DNA of 31,676 nt from an uncultured Lachnospiraceae bacterium. Its GTDB lineage: Bacteria; Bacillota_A; Clostridia; TANB77; CAG-508. Below, piece by piece: positions 7,802-15,802 of this stretch. The DNA lies in the NCBI GenBank assembly GCA_947165105.1, contig CAMUZC010000010.1:1-31676 (forward strand), given 5' to 3'. The notes under the pieces are model-generated. The model had not been told where the DNA came from. It did not search any database and saw only the letters and a list, made by a program, of their open reading frames with translations. Position 1 is the first letter of the stretch. Each line of letters begins with the position of its first letter. A program made the translations under genes and the position numbers.

Positions 7802-10183
7802 TTACATAATTTCTATTTCAGATTCTATTCCTCTTGCGTCAATAATTCGTACTCCACTAGTAACACGATTTTGAACTGGAATTGAATCTATATTTAATAG
7901 AACCGCTTTATTATTTGTTGTAATAAATATTTTTTCTTGAGACATTGGAACAGCAAAAATTGTAGCAAGATTTTCATCTTTTAAAGACATAACTTGAGGA
8001 CCTTTAACCGCGCGACTTGTAGTATTAAAATCTTCAATCTTAGTTATTTTTCCTTTACCTGTGGTAGTAATAGTTAATAAACCTCGATATTCAATATTTT
8101 TCTTTACTAATGTCGCCGCACGAATATATTCTTTAGTAATTAATTTTATAGCTTTAACACCTTTAGTTAATCTACCAGTAGTAGATAACTCATTTAATTC
8201 ATAAAAATTATAATTACCACTACTACTTGCAATGAAGATTTTATCTTCATCACTCATTGATAGATAAACTCCAATTAATTGATCATCTGGTTCTAACTTC
8301 ATCACTGCAGTACCTTTCTTGGCTCGTACATTATATTCTCGTGTTGCAGTCTTTTTAATATAACCTTTCTTACTTATGGTTACTAAATTATGATATGAAT
8401 TGAAGGAAGTTGTATCTATTAGTAGCAGGACTTTTTCATTATCTTGCAACATAATGAGTTCATAAATTGAATAGTCCTTTCCATAATCTAAATCTGCAAG
8501 AGAAAAGTTATACATTCTACCTGCATTAGTAAAAGCTGCTACTATGCCAAGATTAGTAGTATATAAAGTATTAATTAAATTCGCATTTTTTGGAGGCTTA
8601 ATATTTACTCCACGACGACCACGTTTTCCACCTTGTAAATCTTCTTTTTTAACAAGACGAAGCATATTGTTATCAAATAACATAATACCAATTTCTTCTT
8701 CTTGAATTTGCTGTTCTTCCTCACTATCATTTTCTATAATATTTAAAATTTTAGTTCTACGAGAGTCTCCATATTTATCCGCAACTACTTGTAATATTTT
8801 TATTAGCTCATTATTTAAAGCGGTAGTATCAGATAATAAGTATTGACACCATTCAATTTTTTCAGTAAGTTCTGCTTGTTCATTTGTTAGTTTTACAATA
8901 TCTAACTTAGTTAAAGAAGATAACTTCATTGCTAAAATAGCTTTGGCTTGTTCTTCATTAAAATTAAATTTATTAATTAATCCAGTTAATGCTTCAGTTG
9001 GATTACTAGAAGCGCGGATAAAAGCAATAACTTCATCTATAATTGAACAAGCTCTAATAAGTCCATCAACAATATTTTTTCGTGCTAGTGCTTTATCTAA
9101 ATCATATTGTAAAATATTTCTTTCACAATTTTGAATATGTGCAATATAATTTTCAAAAATTTCTCGTAATCCCATAATTTTAGGAAAACGACCATCTTTT
9201 AAAACCCACATATTAATTGTAAAATGATTTTCTAATGAGGTATCTTTATATAATTTTTTCATCATCTTAGTGGGATTAACTCCCTTATTTAAAGTGATGA
9301 TAATTTCCGCGGTTTTACCAGTATTATCATTTATGTCACTTATTCCATAATTTTCATTTTCTATTACAATTGCTTTTAATTGTTTTACAACATCACCGCT
9401 ATATACTCCATAAGGTAATTCAGTAATACGAATAGTATTGTCATCTGGATAATAATCCATTTTAGCTCGTAGTTTACAAGCGGAACCTGTGCCATTTTTT
9501 AATGATTCTTTTACTTCTAATGGGTTAATAAGAATTCCTCCAGTTGCAAAATCTGGCATAATTAGAATATCAGAATCAGAAGCATTAGGGTTTTGAATTA
9601 ATTTAATAATTGCAGAATTAACTTCTGTAAGATTAAATTGGGGGATAGAACTACTAATAGCAATACCTAATCCTAATGTTCCATTACAAATATTAAAATA
9701 GCCAATACTTGGCATTACAGCAGGATAATCTTCAGTTTCATCAAAGTTTTTCCGCCATTGAGAGCCAATAGCATTTTGATTTAATCCGTTATAAAGATAA
9801 CTAGAAATTTCTCCTAAGCGTAATTCAGTATAACGCATAGAAGCTTCATCGCCGTTGCTAATCATTGTGCCATTATTCCCTTGACACTCCTCTAATGGAA
9901 CTCTCATTGCAAATGGTTTACTCATACGCATATAAGCTTTATAACAAGAAGCATCGCCATGTTCATATAAATGGCCAAGACAATCACCAACAACTCTTGC
10001 ACTTTTAATAAAAGGCTTTTTATGTGTATTTTTTGTGATACTCATTTGAGAATAAATGAGCATTCTTGCACTGGGTTTTAACATATCACGGACGTCACAG
10101 ATAGCCCTATCAAGGATAACATTTCCCGCGTAGCGCTCAAAATTTTCTTCAACTACTTGTTTCATGTTTCTTTGGTCTATCAT
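7802..10183 (-). CDS. Type IIA DNA topoisomerase, subunit A (GyrA/ParC-like)
   Basis: 793 residues. The winged-helix breakage domain carries the catalytic tyrosine in ASMRYTE (R117, Y118). The tower and coiled coil follow, then from about 490 a long beta-rich C-terminal half with pinwheel-like repeats. The near-full bacterial length contrasts with the short T4-type subunit. With the B subunit it cuts and passes double-stranded DNA to relieve or introduce supercoils during replication. The first ATG overlaps the B-subunit stop (ATGA), so the two are translationally coupled. At the positions of E. coli GyrA Ser83 and Asp87 this protein has Ala78 and Lys82. I cannot decide between gyrase and topo IV: no canonical GyrA-box is obvious, only GGKRGRRG near 525. 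Confidence 0.93.
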   Translation of the reverse strand: MIDQRNMKQVVEENFERYAGNVILDRAICDVRDMLKPSARMLIYSQMSITKNTHKKPFIKSARVVGDCLGHLYEHGDASCYKAYMRMSKPFAMRVPLEECQGNNGTMISNGDEASMRYTELRLGEISSYLYNGLNQNAIGSQWRKNFDETEDYPAVMPSIGYFNICNGTLGLGIAISSSIPQFNLTEVNSAIIKLIQNPNASDSDILIMPDFATGGILINPLEVKESLKNGTGSACKLRAKMDYYPDDNTIRITELPYGVYSGDVVKQLKAIVIENENYGISDINDNTGKTAEIIITLNKGVNPTKMMKKLYKDTSLENHFTINMWVLKDGRFPKIMGLREIFENYIAHIQNCERNILQYDLDKALARKNIVDGLIRACSIIDEVIAFIRASSNPTEALTGLINKFNFNEEQAKAILAMKLSSLTKLDIVKLTNEQAELTEKIEWCQYLLSDTTALNNELIKILQVVADKYGDSRRTKILNIIENDSEEEQQIQEEEIGIMLFDNNMLRLVKKEDLQGGKRGRRGVNIKPPKNANLINTLYTTNLGIVAAFTNAGRMYNFSLADLDYGKDYSIYELIMLQDNEKVLLLIDTTSFNSYHNLVTISKKGYIKKTATREYNVRAKKGTAVMKLEPDDQLIGVYLSMSDEDKIFIASSSGNYNFYELNELSTTGRLTKGVKAIKLITKEYIRAATLVKKNIEYRGLLTITTTGKGKITKIEDFNTTSRAVKGPQVMSLKDENLATIFAVPMSQEKIFITTNNKAVLLNIDSIPVQNRVTSGVRIIDARGIESEIEIM

Positions 10184-12045
10184 AATTTAAATCCTCCAAA
10201 ATCAATTGTTTGAACATATTCTTTTCGTGGTGATACGTCTTCGCCCATAAGTGCAATTAAAGTTTCTATACCATCATCTGTAGGAACAAGTTGTTCAAGA
10301 TGCTGGTTTTGAATATCAAAAAGGGACTCTTTTAAATCTTTTGGACTCATTTGTCCAAGACCTTTAAAGAAAGTAATTTCCCCATTTTTTTGAGTTCTTT
10401 CTTCTAATTCCCTTTCATTATAATAATACCACGTTTTTCCCTTAAAGTCAAGTTTTGAGGTCGGAGGTTTTAACCAATATAATCTACCTTCTTCAATAAA
10501 TTCTGGACATAGTTTTTGAAGAATAGCCATAATTAATAAGCCTATATGACTTCCATCAAAATCTGCATCGGTACAAATAGCAATTTTACCATAACGAAGT
10601 TTTTTATTATTATATTTTTGCCCATACACTAACCCAAGTGCTTGTAATAATAATTTTACTTCGTCATTTTCTAATACTTTTTCAAGAGGATTAGATAAAG
10701 CATTAATTGCTTTACCGCGTAACATAAGAATACCAATTTTATCTCCATTCTCTGCTTTTTGCCGACCAGTACTTATTGAGCCTCCTGCAGAATCACCTTC
10801 TACAAGAACTAGCATAGAATCTTGACCAAGTTTTCTCGCTTCACGAAGTTTATCACTTTCAATAAATTTCTTTTTTGCTGCGGCAGTCATTTCTTTTTCA
10901 TGATTAAGAATTGCTTCACGAGTTTTGTCTGCGGCAGCTTCTGCCTTTTTACGAATTAATAATGAAGATAAAATTAATTCAAATTCCTTTGGGTTTTTTT
11001 CTTTAAAGTTGTTTAGCATTTGCGTCATAGAACGTTGTGCTAAACCACGAAGTTCAGGATTAGTAATTTTACTTTTAGTTTGACCATCATAAATTGGGTT
11101 TTTAAGATTTACAGAACAAATATAAATTAAGCCTGTACGGGCCATATCACCATCAAAATCTCCTAACTGCTTTTTCATAAAAGAAGTAATTGAAGTTTTA
11201 ATGCCGGTGATTGGAGTCCCGCCAGACGGATTTTCACCGCCATTAGAAAATAAATAAAATCTTTCTTTTTCTTTTGTCCATTGTGCTATAATTTCAATAT
11301 CTATATCATTCTCACTTGCTGTATAATGTAACGGAGTTTTATGAATAGGATTTTTAATATGTTTTTCAGCAAAATCAATTAATCCATTTTTGCTGCAATA
11401 ATTCTTTACTTCTTTTGTTTCTCCATTATTAACAACAAAAGTTATTCCTTTATTAAAATAAGAATATTCTTCAATTATTGAGCAAATTTCATTATAATCA
11501 AAATTAATTTCTTCAGAGCTAAAAACCGATTGGCTTGGTTTGTACCAAATGTAAGTTCCTTGTTTTTCATTTTTTAATGGCTGTTTTTGACAAGTAGTAT
11601 ATTTTGGAATTCCTTCCTCAAATTCCATATACCACGCTGCACCATCTCGATAACTAGTTATCTTAAAAATATCTGAAGAACAACAAGTAGCCGCGGAACC
11701 TGTACCATTAAGACCTCGACTTTTCCCGCCATAAGCATTATCATCAAATTTTGCGCCAGAGTGATTTTCAGTAAGAAGATTAATCATTACTTCTTCTGTA
11801 AAATCATTCGCGCCATGCGGCATACCTCGTCCATAATCACGACAACTAGCCCAATTTTTACCTATAGTTAATTCAATTTTTGTTGCAGTTGGACAGACAA
11901 GAGCTTCATCTGTTGCATTATTAACTAATTCTAGGAGACCTGCAATTACTCCCGTATGGTCTGCGGAGCCTAGATAAATACCTACGCGCGCACGTACTCC
12001 TTCGCGAAATGTTAATTGCTGAATTGATTTAGCATCATAATTCAT
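10180..12045 (-). CDS. Type IIA DNA topoisomerase, ATPase subunit B (GyrB/ParE-like)
   Basis: 621 residues, close to ParE length. The GHKL ATPase shows LELVNNATDEA (catalytic Glu), DYGRGMP and GLNGTGSAA. The Toprim domain has LVEGDSAGGS and TDADFDGSH (about 492-499), and GLGQMSPKDL is the conserved C-terminal motif. It hydrolyses ATP to drive strand passage with subunit A, whose gene overlaps its stop by 4 bases. SD GGAGGAG lies seven bases before ATG. The ORF upstream (homing endonuclease) overlaps its first 11 bases. Confidence 0.94.
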   Translation of the reverse strand: MNYDAKSIQQLTFREGVRARVGIYLGSADHTGVIAGLLELVNNATDEALVCPTATKIELTIGKNWASCRDYGRGMPHGANDFTEEVMINLLTENHSGAKFDDNAYGGKSRGLNGTGSAATCCSSDIFKITSYRDGAAWYMEFEEGIPKYTTCQKQPLKNEKQGTYIWYKPSQSVFSSEEINFDYNEICSIIEEYSYFNKGITFVVNNGETKEVKNYCSKNGLIDFAEKHIKNPIHKTPLHYTASENDIDIEIIAQWTKEKERFYLFSNGGENPSGGTPITGIKTSITSFMKKQLGDFDGDMARTGLIYICSVNLKNPIYDGQTKSKITNPELRGLAQRSMTQMLNNFKEKNPKEFELILSSLLIRKKAEAAADKTREAILNHEKEMTAAAKKKFIESDKLREARKLGQDSMLVLVEGDSAGGSISTGRQKAENGDKIGILMLRGKAINALSNPLEKVLENDEVKLLLQALGLVYGQKYNNKKLRYGKIAICTDADFDGSHIGLLIMAILQKLCPEFIEEGRLYWLKPPTSKLDFKGKTWYYYNERELEERTQKNGEITFFKGLGQMSPKDLKESLFDIQNQHLEQLVPTDDGIETLIALMGEDVSPRKEYVQTIDFGGFKL

Positions 12046-12772
12046 TTAAAATCTCCTCCAATTTTTCTTCTATATCATCTTTATATGTAATATAACATAA
12101 TTTTATATTATTGTCAAGACAATAATCTAATTTTCTTTTATCATATTTTTTTCTAATTTCAAAAGCTTCAGGAGTATTCCATCCATGAGAACGAACAGTA
12201 TAATGAATATCACCTTGATATTCAATTAAGCATTTTAAACTATTATCCTCATTTAAAATAGCGAAATCATATCGTAGTTGGCGACCACCATCTCCAAATA
12301 AATCTGGAAAAACATACTCTGTGTTAAATTTAATTCCTTTTAAAGTTAATAATCTATGAATTATCATATTACCTTTTGAATTAATACACCCGCATGAAGA
12401 TGTATCACCAAAAGTAAGATACTGGTGTTGAATATGACATTGATTACCGCAGTCACATTGGCATAACCATAATCTACTGTGTTTACCATTTGTTCTGGTA
12501 ATAAAACCATCTTCTTTTATAACTACTAGTTTTCCAAAACGCTTTCCAGTTAAATCTCCACCGCGTAATAAATTACTTTTTGTGGCTTGTTCTTTTTGAT
12601 AGCAACCACAAGATTTCGTATTTCCAGAGCGTAAATGTTTCCCAAGAACTATGACTTGATTTCCACATCTACATTGACAAAGCCATTGTGCTCGGTCTTC
12701 TTTATTATTCTCTGCGCGTTCAATAACTGTTAAATATCCATAAGTATTTCCAATTTCATTTTTTACTGGCAT
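12035..12772 (-). CDS. Putative freestanding homing endonuclease: tandem Cys-rich modules plus Vsr/EDxHD-like nuclease domain
   Basis: 245 residues from ATG at 12772; an in-frame GTG three codons earlier sits too close to the SD (GAGG, eight bases before ATG). Two repeated modules follow the same plan: G..(F/Y)G.L.VI, then W.C.C.CG and SCGC (about 10-57 and 75-128), probable zinc-bound DNA readers. The C-terminal domain (about 140-245) has RYDFAI, LIEYQGDIHY and KKYDKRKLDYC, matching the Vsr-like fold of EDxHD homing endonucleases such as I-Bth0305I. It lies directly upstream of the topoisomerase B gene and overlaps it by 11 bases; both topoisomerase genes are intact, so it is freestanding. 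Whether it cuts DNA, and where, is inference. Confidence 0.72.
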   Translation of the reverse strand: MPVKNEIGNTYGYLTVIERAENNKEDRAQWLCQCRCGNQVIVLGKHLRSGNTKSCGCYQKEQATKSNLLRGGDLTGKRFGKLVVIKEDGFITRTNGKHSRLWLCQCDCGNQCHIQHQYLTFGDTSSCGCINSKGNMIIHRLLTLKGIKFNTEYVFPDLFGDGGRQLRYDFAILNEDNSLKCLIEYQGDIHYTVRSHGWNTPEAFEIRKKYDKRKLDYCLDNNIKLCYITYKDDIEEKLEEILNEL

Positions 12773-12783
12773 TTTAATCACCT

Positions 12784-12802
12784 CTTATCTTCATAAGATA
12801 AG
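12784..12802 (-). promoter_or_regulatory. Perfect hairpin next to the SD of the homing endonuclease gene
   Basis: An 8-bp inverted repeat (CTTATCTT/AAGATAAG) with ATG as the loop, ending two bases before the GAGG SD. It could reduce initiation or act as a protein-binding site. A second inverted repeat (GGATATT/AATATCC, 12827-12854) precedes it in the same 95-base leader. Confidence 0.4.
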
Positions 12803-12854
12803 TAGCATTACTGGACTAAACTTATTGGATATTCTTTCAGCCCAGAAAATATCC

Positions 12855-12902
12855 CTCCTTTTCTTTATATTTAATTATATCATAAAATAAAGAAAAAGTC
12901 AA
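12855..12902 (-). repeat. Promoter plus SD-like direct repeat, copy A
   Basis: 48 bases covering -35, spacer, -10 and a terminal AAGGAG. Copy B (14016-14065) differs only by one substitution and a 2-base insertion. The two copies lie in the same orientation on either side of the C5-methyltransferase gene. No start codon follows AAGGAG at normal spacing in either copy. Confidence 0.8.
12874..12902 (-). promoter_or_regulatory. SigA-type promoter for the homing endonuclease and topoisomerase operon
   Basis: -35 TTGACT (12902-12897), 17-base spacer, TG extension, -10 TATAAT (12879-12874), minus strand. The -35 box lies inside the 3' arm of the upstream terminator hairpin. Confidence 0.88.
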
Positions 12903-12919
12903 GTTAATTTAACTTGACT
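12897..12919 (-). terminator. Terminator of the C5-methyltransferase gene, overlapping the next promoter
   Basis: An inverted repeat AGTCAAGTT/AACTTGACT starting in the stop codon and followed by TTTTTCTTT on the minus strand. The 3' arm contains the -35 box and the T run is the promoter spacer. Confidence 0.65.
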
Positions 12920-13898
12920 AATTATTTTTTAAAATATTTTTTACATGCTCTGCAATTGCTTGTGCCAATTGAACTGGTACTGCATTTCCTACCATTTTAT
13001 ATCCATCATCAACCTTATCATAAATAAAAATAAAATCATCTGGAAATCCTTGTAATCGCGCGCATTCTCTAACCGTTAATCTTCTATAAAGTTTTTCATA
13101 CCCCGGAGCAAAAATAAATTTATCAGTTCCAATTTTTTCCATTTTGGGTGCCTGAGGATGTAGTTGACATTGCCTACCAGAAGCTTGAACTGTAAATCCA
13201 CACTCTTCCCACGATCTTACTCTATTACGTGACATATACATTGAAGAAAAGTCTCCAGTAAAATACTCGTGATTTGGAATTTTCAAACTATCATTTGCTT
13301 TATTGCCGATTTTTGCTGCAATTGCAGTTTCTTGTAAATCTTGTATTGCATCTCGTAAATTTGTTTTTTTATATGAAGGAAGATCTAAATTTGGTATGAT
13401 ATTTAAATCTTTTCTAATACCAAAAAAAATAACCCTTTCTCTATCTTGAGGCACGCCAACAGAAGAAGCATTAATTTTTTTTATAACTATATTATAATTT
13501 GCTTTTTCAAAACTTTCAATAAAATTTTTTAAAGCATTTTTGTTTTTTTCGAATAAAATTCCCGGAACGTTTTCACAAATAAAGAATTTAGGCTTTTTTA
13601 TTTCTAATACTTTAATATAATCAATAAATAATTGTCCTCGTGGATCTTCAATTCCTTTTTGAGCGCCGGCAGCAGACCAAGATTGGCAAGGAGGACCTCC
13701 AATTAATCCATCCGCATCAGGAATAGTATTAATATCTATTTTTCTTAAATCATTATGATTAAGAGGGCATGTATGATTTCTTTCATAAGTAGCCCATATA
13801 TGTGAATCAAATTCATTTGCAAAGATAATTTCAAATCCTGCTTTTTCAAAACCCAAATCTAATCCGCCAGCTCCAGAAAATAAACTAATAATTTTCAT
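12918..13898 (-). CDS. DNA cytosine-5 methyltransferase
   Basis: 326 residues with the ordered C5-MTase motifs: I LFSGAGGLDLGF (6-17), IV GGPPCQSWS (catalytic C71), VI ENV (109-111), VIII QDRERV (151-156), target-recognition region about 165-270, IX RRLTVRECARLQGFP, X GNAVP. It transfers methyl groups from SAM to cytosine in a fixed site. The recognition stretch around residues 223-252 recalls GGCC-type enzymes (M.HaeIII group), but this is from memory and weak. No cognate nuclease is adjacent, so it probably protects phage DNA. It is flanked by the two direct repeats, and its ATG overlaps the stop of a short frame upstream. SD AAGGAAGTG. Confidence 0.94.
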   Translation of the reverse strand: MKIISLFSGAGGLDLGFEKAGFEIIFANEFDSHIWATYERNHTCPLNHNDLRKIDINTIPDADGLIGGPPCQSWSAAGAQKGIEDPRGQLFIDYIKVLEIKKPKFFICENVPGILFEKNKNALKNFIESFEKANYNIVIKKINASSVGVPQDRERVIFFGIRKDLNIIPNLDLPSYKKTNLRDAIQDLQETAIAAKIGNKANDSLKIPNHEYFTGDFSSMYMSRNRVRSWEECGFTVQASGRQCQLHPQAPKMEKIGTDKFIFAPGYEKLYRRLTVRECARLQGFPDDFIFIYDKVDDGYKMVGNAVPVQLAQAIAEHVKNILKNN

Positions 13899-14008
13899 AA
13901 ATTATTCACTTCCTTAAAATGTTTTAAAGCGTCTCTTTTTGCTCCATATTTCAATGGGGCATCAAATATCATTTCATATTCTTTTAAATTATTCCAATTA
14001 ACATAAAC
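13895..14008 (-). pseudogene. Short open frame without a usable start, between a promoter and the C5-methyltransferase
   Basis: About 37 codons reading protein-like (VYVNWNNLKEYEMIFDAP ...) and ending in a TGA that overlaps the methyltransferase ATG. The AAGGAG of repeat copy B sits where an SD should be, but the matching codon is GTT; the nearby ATG (14005-14003) is in another frame and gives only six codons. An internal ATG (13972) would give 25 residues. It may be a decapitated gene, or simply a leader. Confidence 0.35.
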
Positions 14009-14015
14009 GGCTAAT

Positions 14016-14065
14016 CTCCTTTTCTTTATATTTAATTATATATCATGAAATAAAGAAAAAGTCAA
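14016..14065 (-). repeat. Promoter plus SD-like direct repeat, copy B
   Basis: 50 bases, nearly identical to 12855-12902. The two copies bracket the methyltransferase module; recombination between them would delete it and leave one promoter. Confidence 0.8.
14037..14065 (-). promoter_or_regulatory. SigA-type promoter for the C5-methyltransferase
   Basis: -35 TTGACT (14065-14060), then TATATA at 17 bases (14042-14037) or TATAAT at 19 bases (14040-14035). The 2-base insertion relative to copy A makes the spacing less ideal, so it may be weaker. The stop of the upstream gene is adjacent. Confidence 0.75.
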
Positions 14066-14896
14066 TTAAAAATCTCCTAAAAATTCTTTCATGTGCTCGC
14101 GCAACCAAGGCTCATTAATATGGTTTTGTTCTTTATAATTAATTCTTATAATTGGAATATTTAATTGCTCAGCCTTAGAATCTTTTCTTTTATCTCTTTC
14201 TTTATTTAATTCTAATTCGCCTTTATGCATTTCAGCACTATCATGAAATTCTCCGTCATATTCTATAAAAAGTAGTGGTTCTTCTTCTTTATTAAAAATG
14301 GCAAAATCTATCCGCTGATTATCAAATCCATATTCTGAGATATAGAAAAAATTTTCATTATCTCCAAAAATACGTTTTAACAAATTATTAAGTCGTTTTT
14401 CATTTGCGCTACCAGAACGACAGACACAACTATCATCTCCAACTTTTAGATGATCTGAGCTTTTATAATCTGTAATTCCACAATATATACAGTGTGCTTT
14501 ATAGTATTTACTATGCCCCGTCCAACCCATTTTTTGTTTTAAATCTTTATTTTTCAATTCTTCATCTAAATGCCAGCATCCTACTGTATCGCCAATTTTC
14601 ATTTCTTTAAATTTAAATTCTTCTAATTGTCTAGCTTTTTTCGCGCACGCACCACAAGAAATTTGTGTTCTACCATTTAATTTACTTCCTCTTACGCTTG
14701 CCCAAGGATGAATTGGGTCTTTCATTGTAGGACAATCTGGAAAATGACATCGACATTTTAAATAAATTCCACAAGTAGTTTCTTCAATTTTTTCTTCATC
14801 AATATCATAAGGTTCTAAAAAACCATATTTTTCACGCCATCTAGGAGTAATATATTTTTTTGCGGCAATACGCATTTTATCTGTAATTTCTCTCAT
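14066..14896 (-). CDS. Second putative freestanding homing endonuclease with Cys clusters and Vsr/EDxHD-like domain
   Basis: 276 residues. The N-terminal half has cysteine-rich segments (KCRCHFPDC, SCGACAKK, CIYCG, SCVC), probably zinc-bound DNA-recognition modules. The C-terminal part (about 175-276) has QRIDFAIF, LLFIEYDGEFHD and NKERDKRKDSKAEQ, the same E/D/H/D layout as the gene at 12035-12772. The two share architecture but little sequence. SD AAGGAGGG lies seven bases before ATG; no promoter is visible, so expression relies on read-through of the terminator at 14922. It sits at the left edge of the restriction-modification block. Confidence 0.7.
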   Translation of the reverse strand: MREITDKMRIAAKKYITPRWREKYGFLEPYDIDEEKIEETTCGIYLKCRCHFPDCPTMKDPIHPWASVRGSKLNGRTQISCGACAKKARQLEEFKFKEMKIGDTVGCWHLDEELKNKDLKQKMGWTGHSKYYKAHCIYCGITDYKSSDHLKVGDDSCVCRSGSANEKRLNNLLKRIFGDNENFFYISEYGFDNQRIDFAIFNKEEEPLLFIEYDGEFHDSAEMHKGELELNKERDKRKDSKAEQLNIPIIRINYKEQNHINEPWLREHMKEFLGDF

Positions 14897-14921
14897 TATT
14901 ATCCCTCCTTCAAATATTCAA

Positions 14922-14945
14922 AAAGCCAAGTTTTTTCTTGGCTTT
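14922..14945 (-). terminator. Terminator after the deoxyribosyltransferase gene string
   Basis: Minus strand: AAAGCCAAG, six-base A loop, CTTGGCTTT then TTG. Perfect 9-bp stem, overlapping the stop codon at 14944. Confidence 0.8.
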
Positions 14946-15354
14946 AATAAGCAACATGCCGAAAAATATTCGGTTCTTCTGCTTCAAAAAATCCTTTCTT
15001 TTCTTCATTCCAAAGAAAATATATACGTTGTTCTTTTCCCGCGCTTTGATATAAGCCAGGAAAATGACAAAGAACAAAACCAGCACGAAAACAACATTCT
15101 TGAATATCAGCCCAATTTTCATTCATAGCTTTAATCGCGGTATCAAGGTCATAATAGAATCCCATGTAATTTTCACCGCCGGTGTCGGGAAATCCAGAAT
15201 ACGTATCTCCTTCTGGCTTATGATACATAAGCTCTTTATCGGGATTCTTAAAAACTACAATTTCAAAAATTGGAACTGGTTTTGTACCATCTTTTTGAGT
15301 ATACTTATCTTGATACCATTTAATATAATCTTGAATTTCTTGATATTTAGACAT
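14944..15354 (-). CDS. Unknown protein
   Basis: 136 residues, soluble, rich in aromatic residues (GFYYDLDTAIKAMNENW, IYFLWNEE). The YDLDTAIKAM segment resembles a small regulatory helix-strand unit but I do not recognise a family. SD AGGAG is seven bases before ATG; it overlaps the preceding gene by 8 bases and is the last gene before the terminator at 14922. Confidence 0.75.
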   Translation of the reverse strand: MSKYQEIQDYIKWYQDKYTQKDGTKPVPIFEIVVFKNPDKELMYHKPEGDTYSGFPDTGGENYMGFYYDLDTAIKAMNENWADIQECCFRAGFVLCHFPGLYQSAGKEQRIYFLWNEEKKGFFEAEEPNIFRHVAY

Positions 15355-15622
15355 TTATTTCTCCTATTCTTTTTGCGGTACTTTTTCTAAAAGTACATTC
15401 AGAACTTCGTAGACTTTTCCATAATAGTTCTCCATCATAGGCCACAATAATACAATCTTTTAAAATCTCTTCTTTTTCTTTAAACCATAATTTTAAAAGC
15501 GGAATTGTTAAAGCTCCACTTAAAGTATCATCACTTGATTTATGGTTAAAAACACGGTCAAAACCATCTTTTGTGAAATAAGGTCCGCCGCCATCCGGTT
15601 TTTCATATCTATAAAAAATCAT
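15347..15622 (-). CDS. Unknown small protein
   Basis: 91 residues beginning MIFYRYEKPDGGGPYF, with a basic C-terminus. No family is recognised. Its ATG immediately follows the TAA of the 59-residue gene upstream, with no clear SD, so translation is probably coupled. It overlaps the next gene by 8 bases. Confidence 0.7.
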   Translation of the reverse strand: MIFYRYEKPDGGGPYFTKDGFDRVFNHKSSDDTLSGALTIPLLKLWFKEKEEILKDCIIVAYDGELLWKSLRSSECTFRKSTAKRIGEINV

Positions 15623-15802
15623 TTATATAATACTCGCTATAAAACTTAAAATTGGATGCTCTCGTTCCAATGGATCAATTCTATTAGTACAAATCCATGA
15701 AGCTTTTTCCCAATTGCCTGCCCAAATGCAATAGCGACAAAAGCTATGGTAATTGTATAATTGTTTAATTATGTTAAAGTAGTTTTGTATATATAATTTC
15801 AT
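15623..15802 (-). CDS. Small protein with a CxxC pair
   Basis: 59 residues: ATG at 15802-15800, TAA at 15625-15623. Its start overlaps the TGA of the deoxyribosyltransferase gene (ATGA) and its stop abuts the next ATG, so it fits perfectly into the gene string. FCRYCIWAGNW gives one CxxC pair; no second pair is evident. Function unknown. Confidence 0.7.
   Translation of the reverse strand: MKLYIQNYFNIIKQLYNYHSFCRYCIWAGNWEKASWICTNRIDPLEREHPILSFIASII

Noticed and set aside
12035..12045. A second intron or intein in the topoisomerase B gene
   Set aside because: The B-subunit N-terminus and all motifs are intact, and the endonuclease ORF only overlaps its start by 11 bases.
14003..14005. ATG after the AAGGAG of repeat copy B as a gene start
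   Set aside because: The frame ends after six codons; the longer frame nearby has no start codon at this position.
14910..15122. 70-residue reading frame on the minus strand
   Set aside because: It lies in another frame of the 14944-15354 gene, is a low-complexity Phe/Lys-rich sequence and has no SD.
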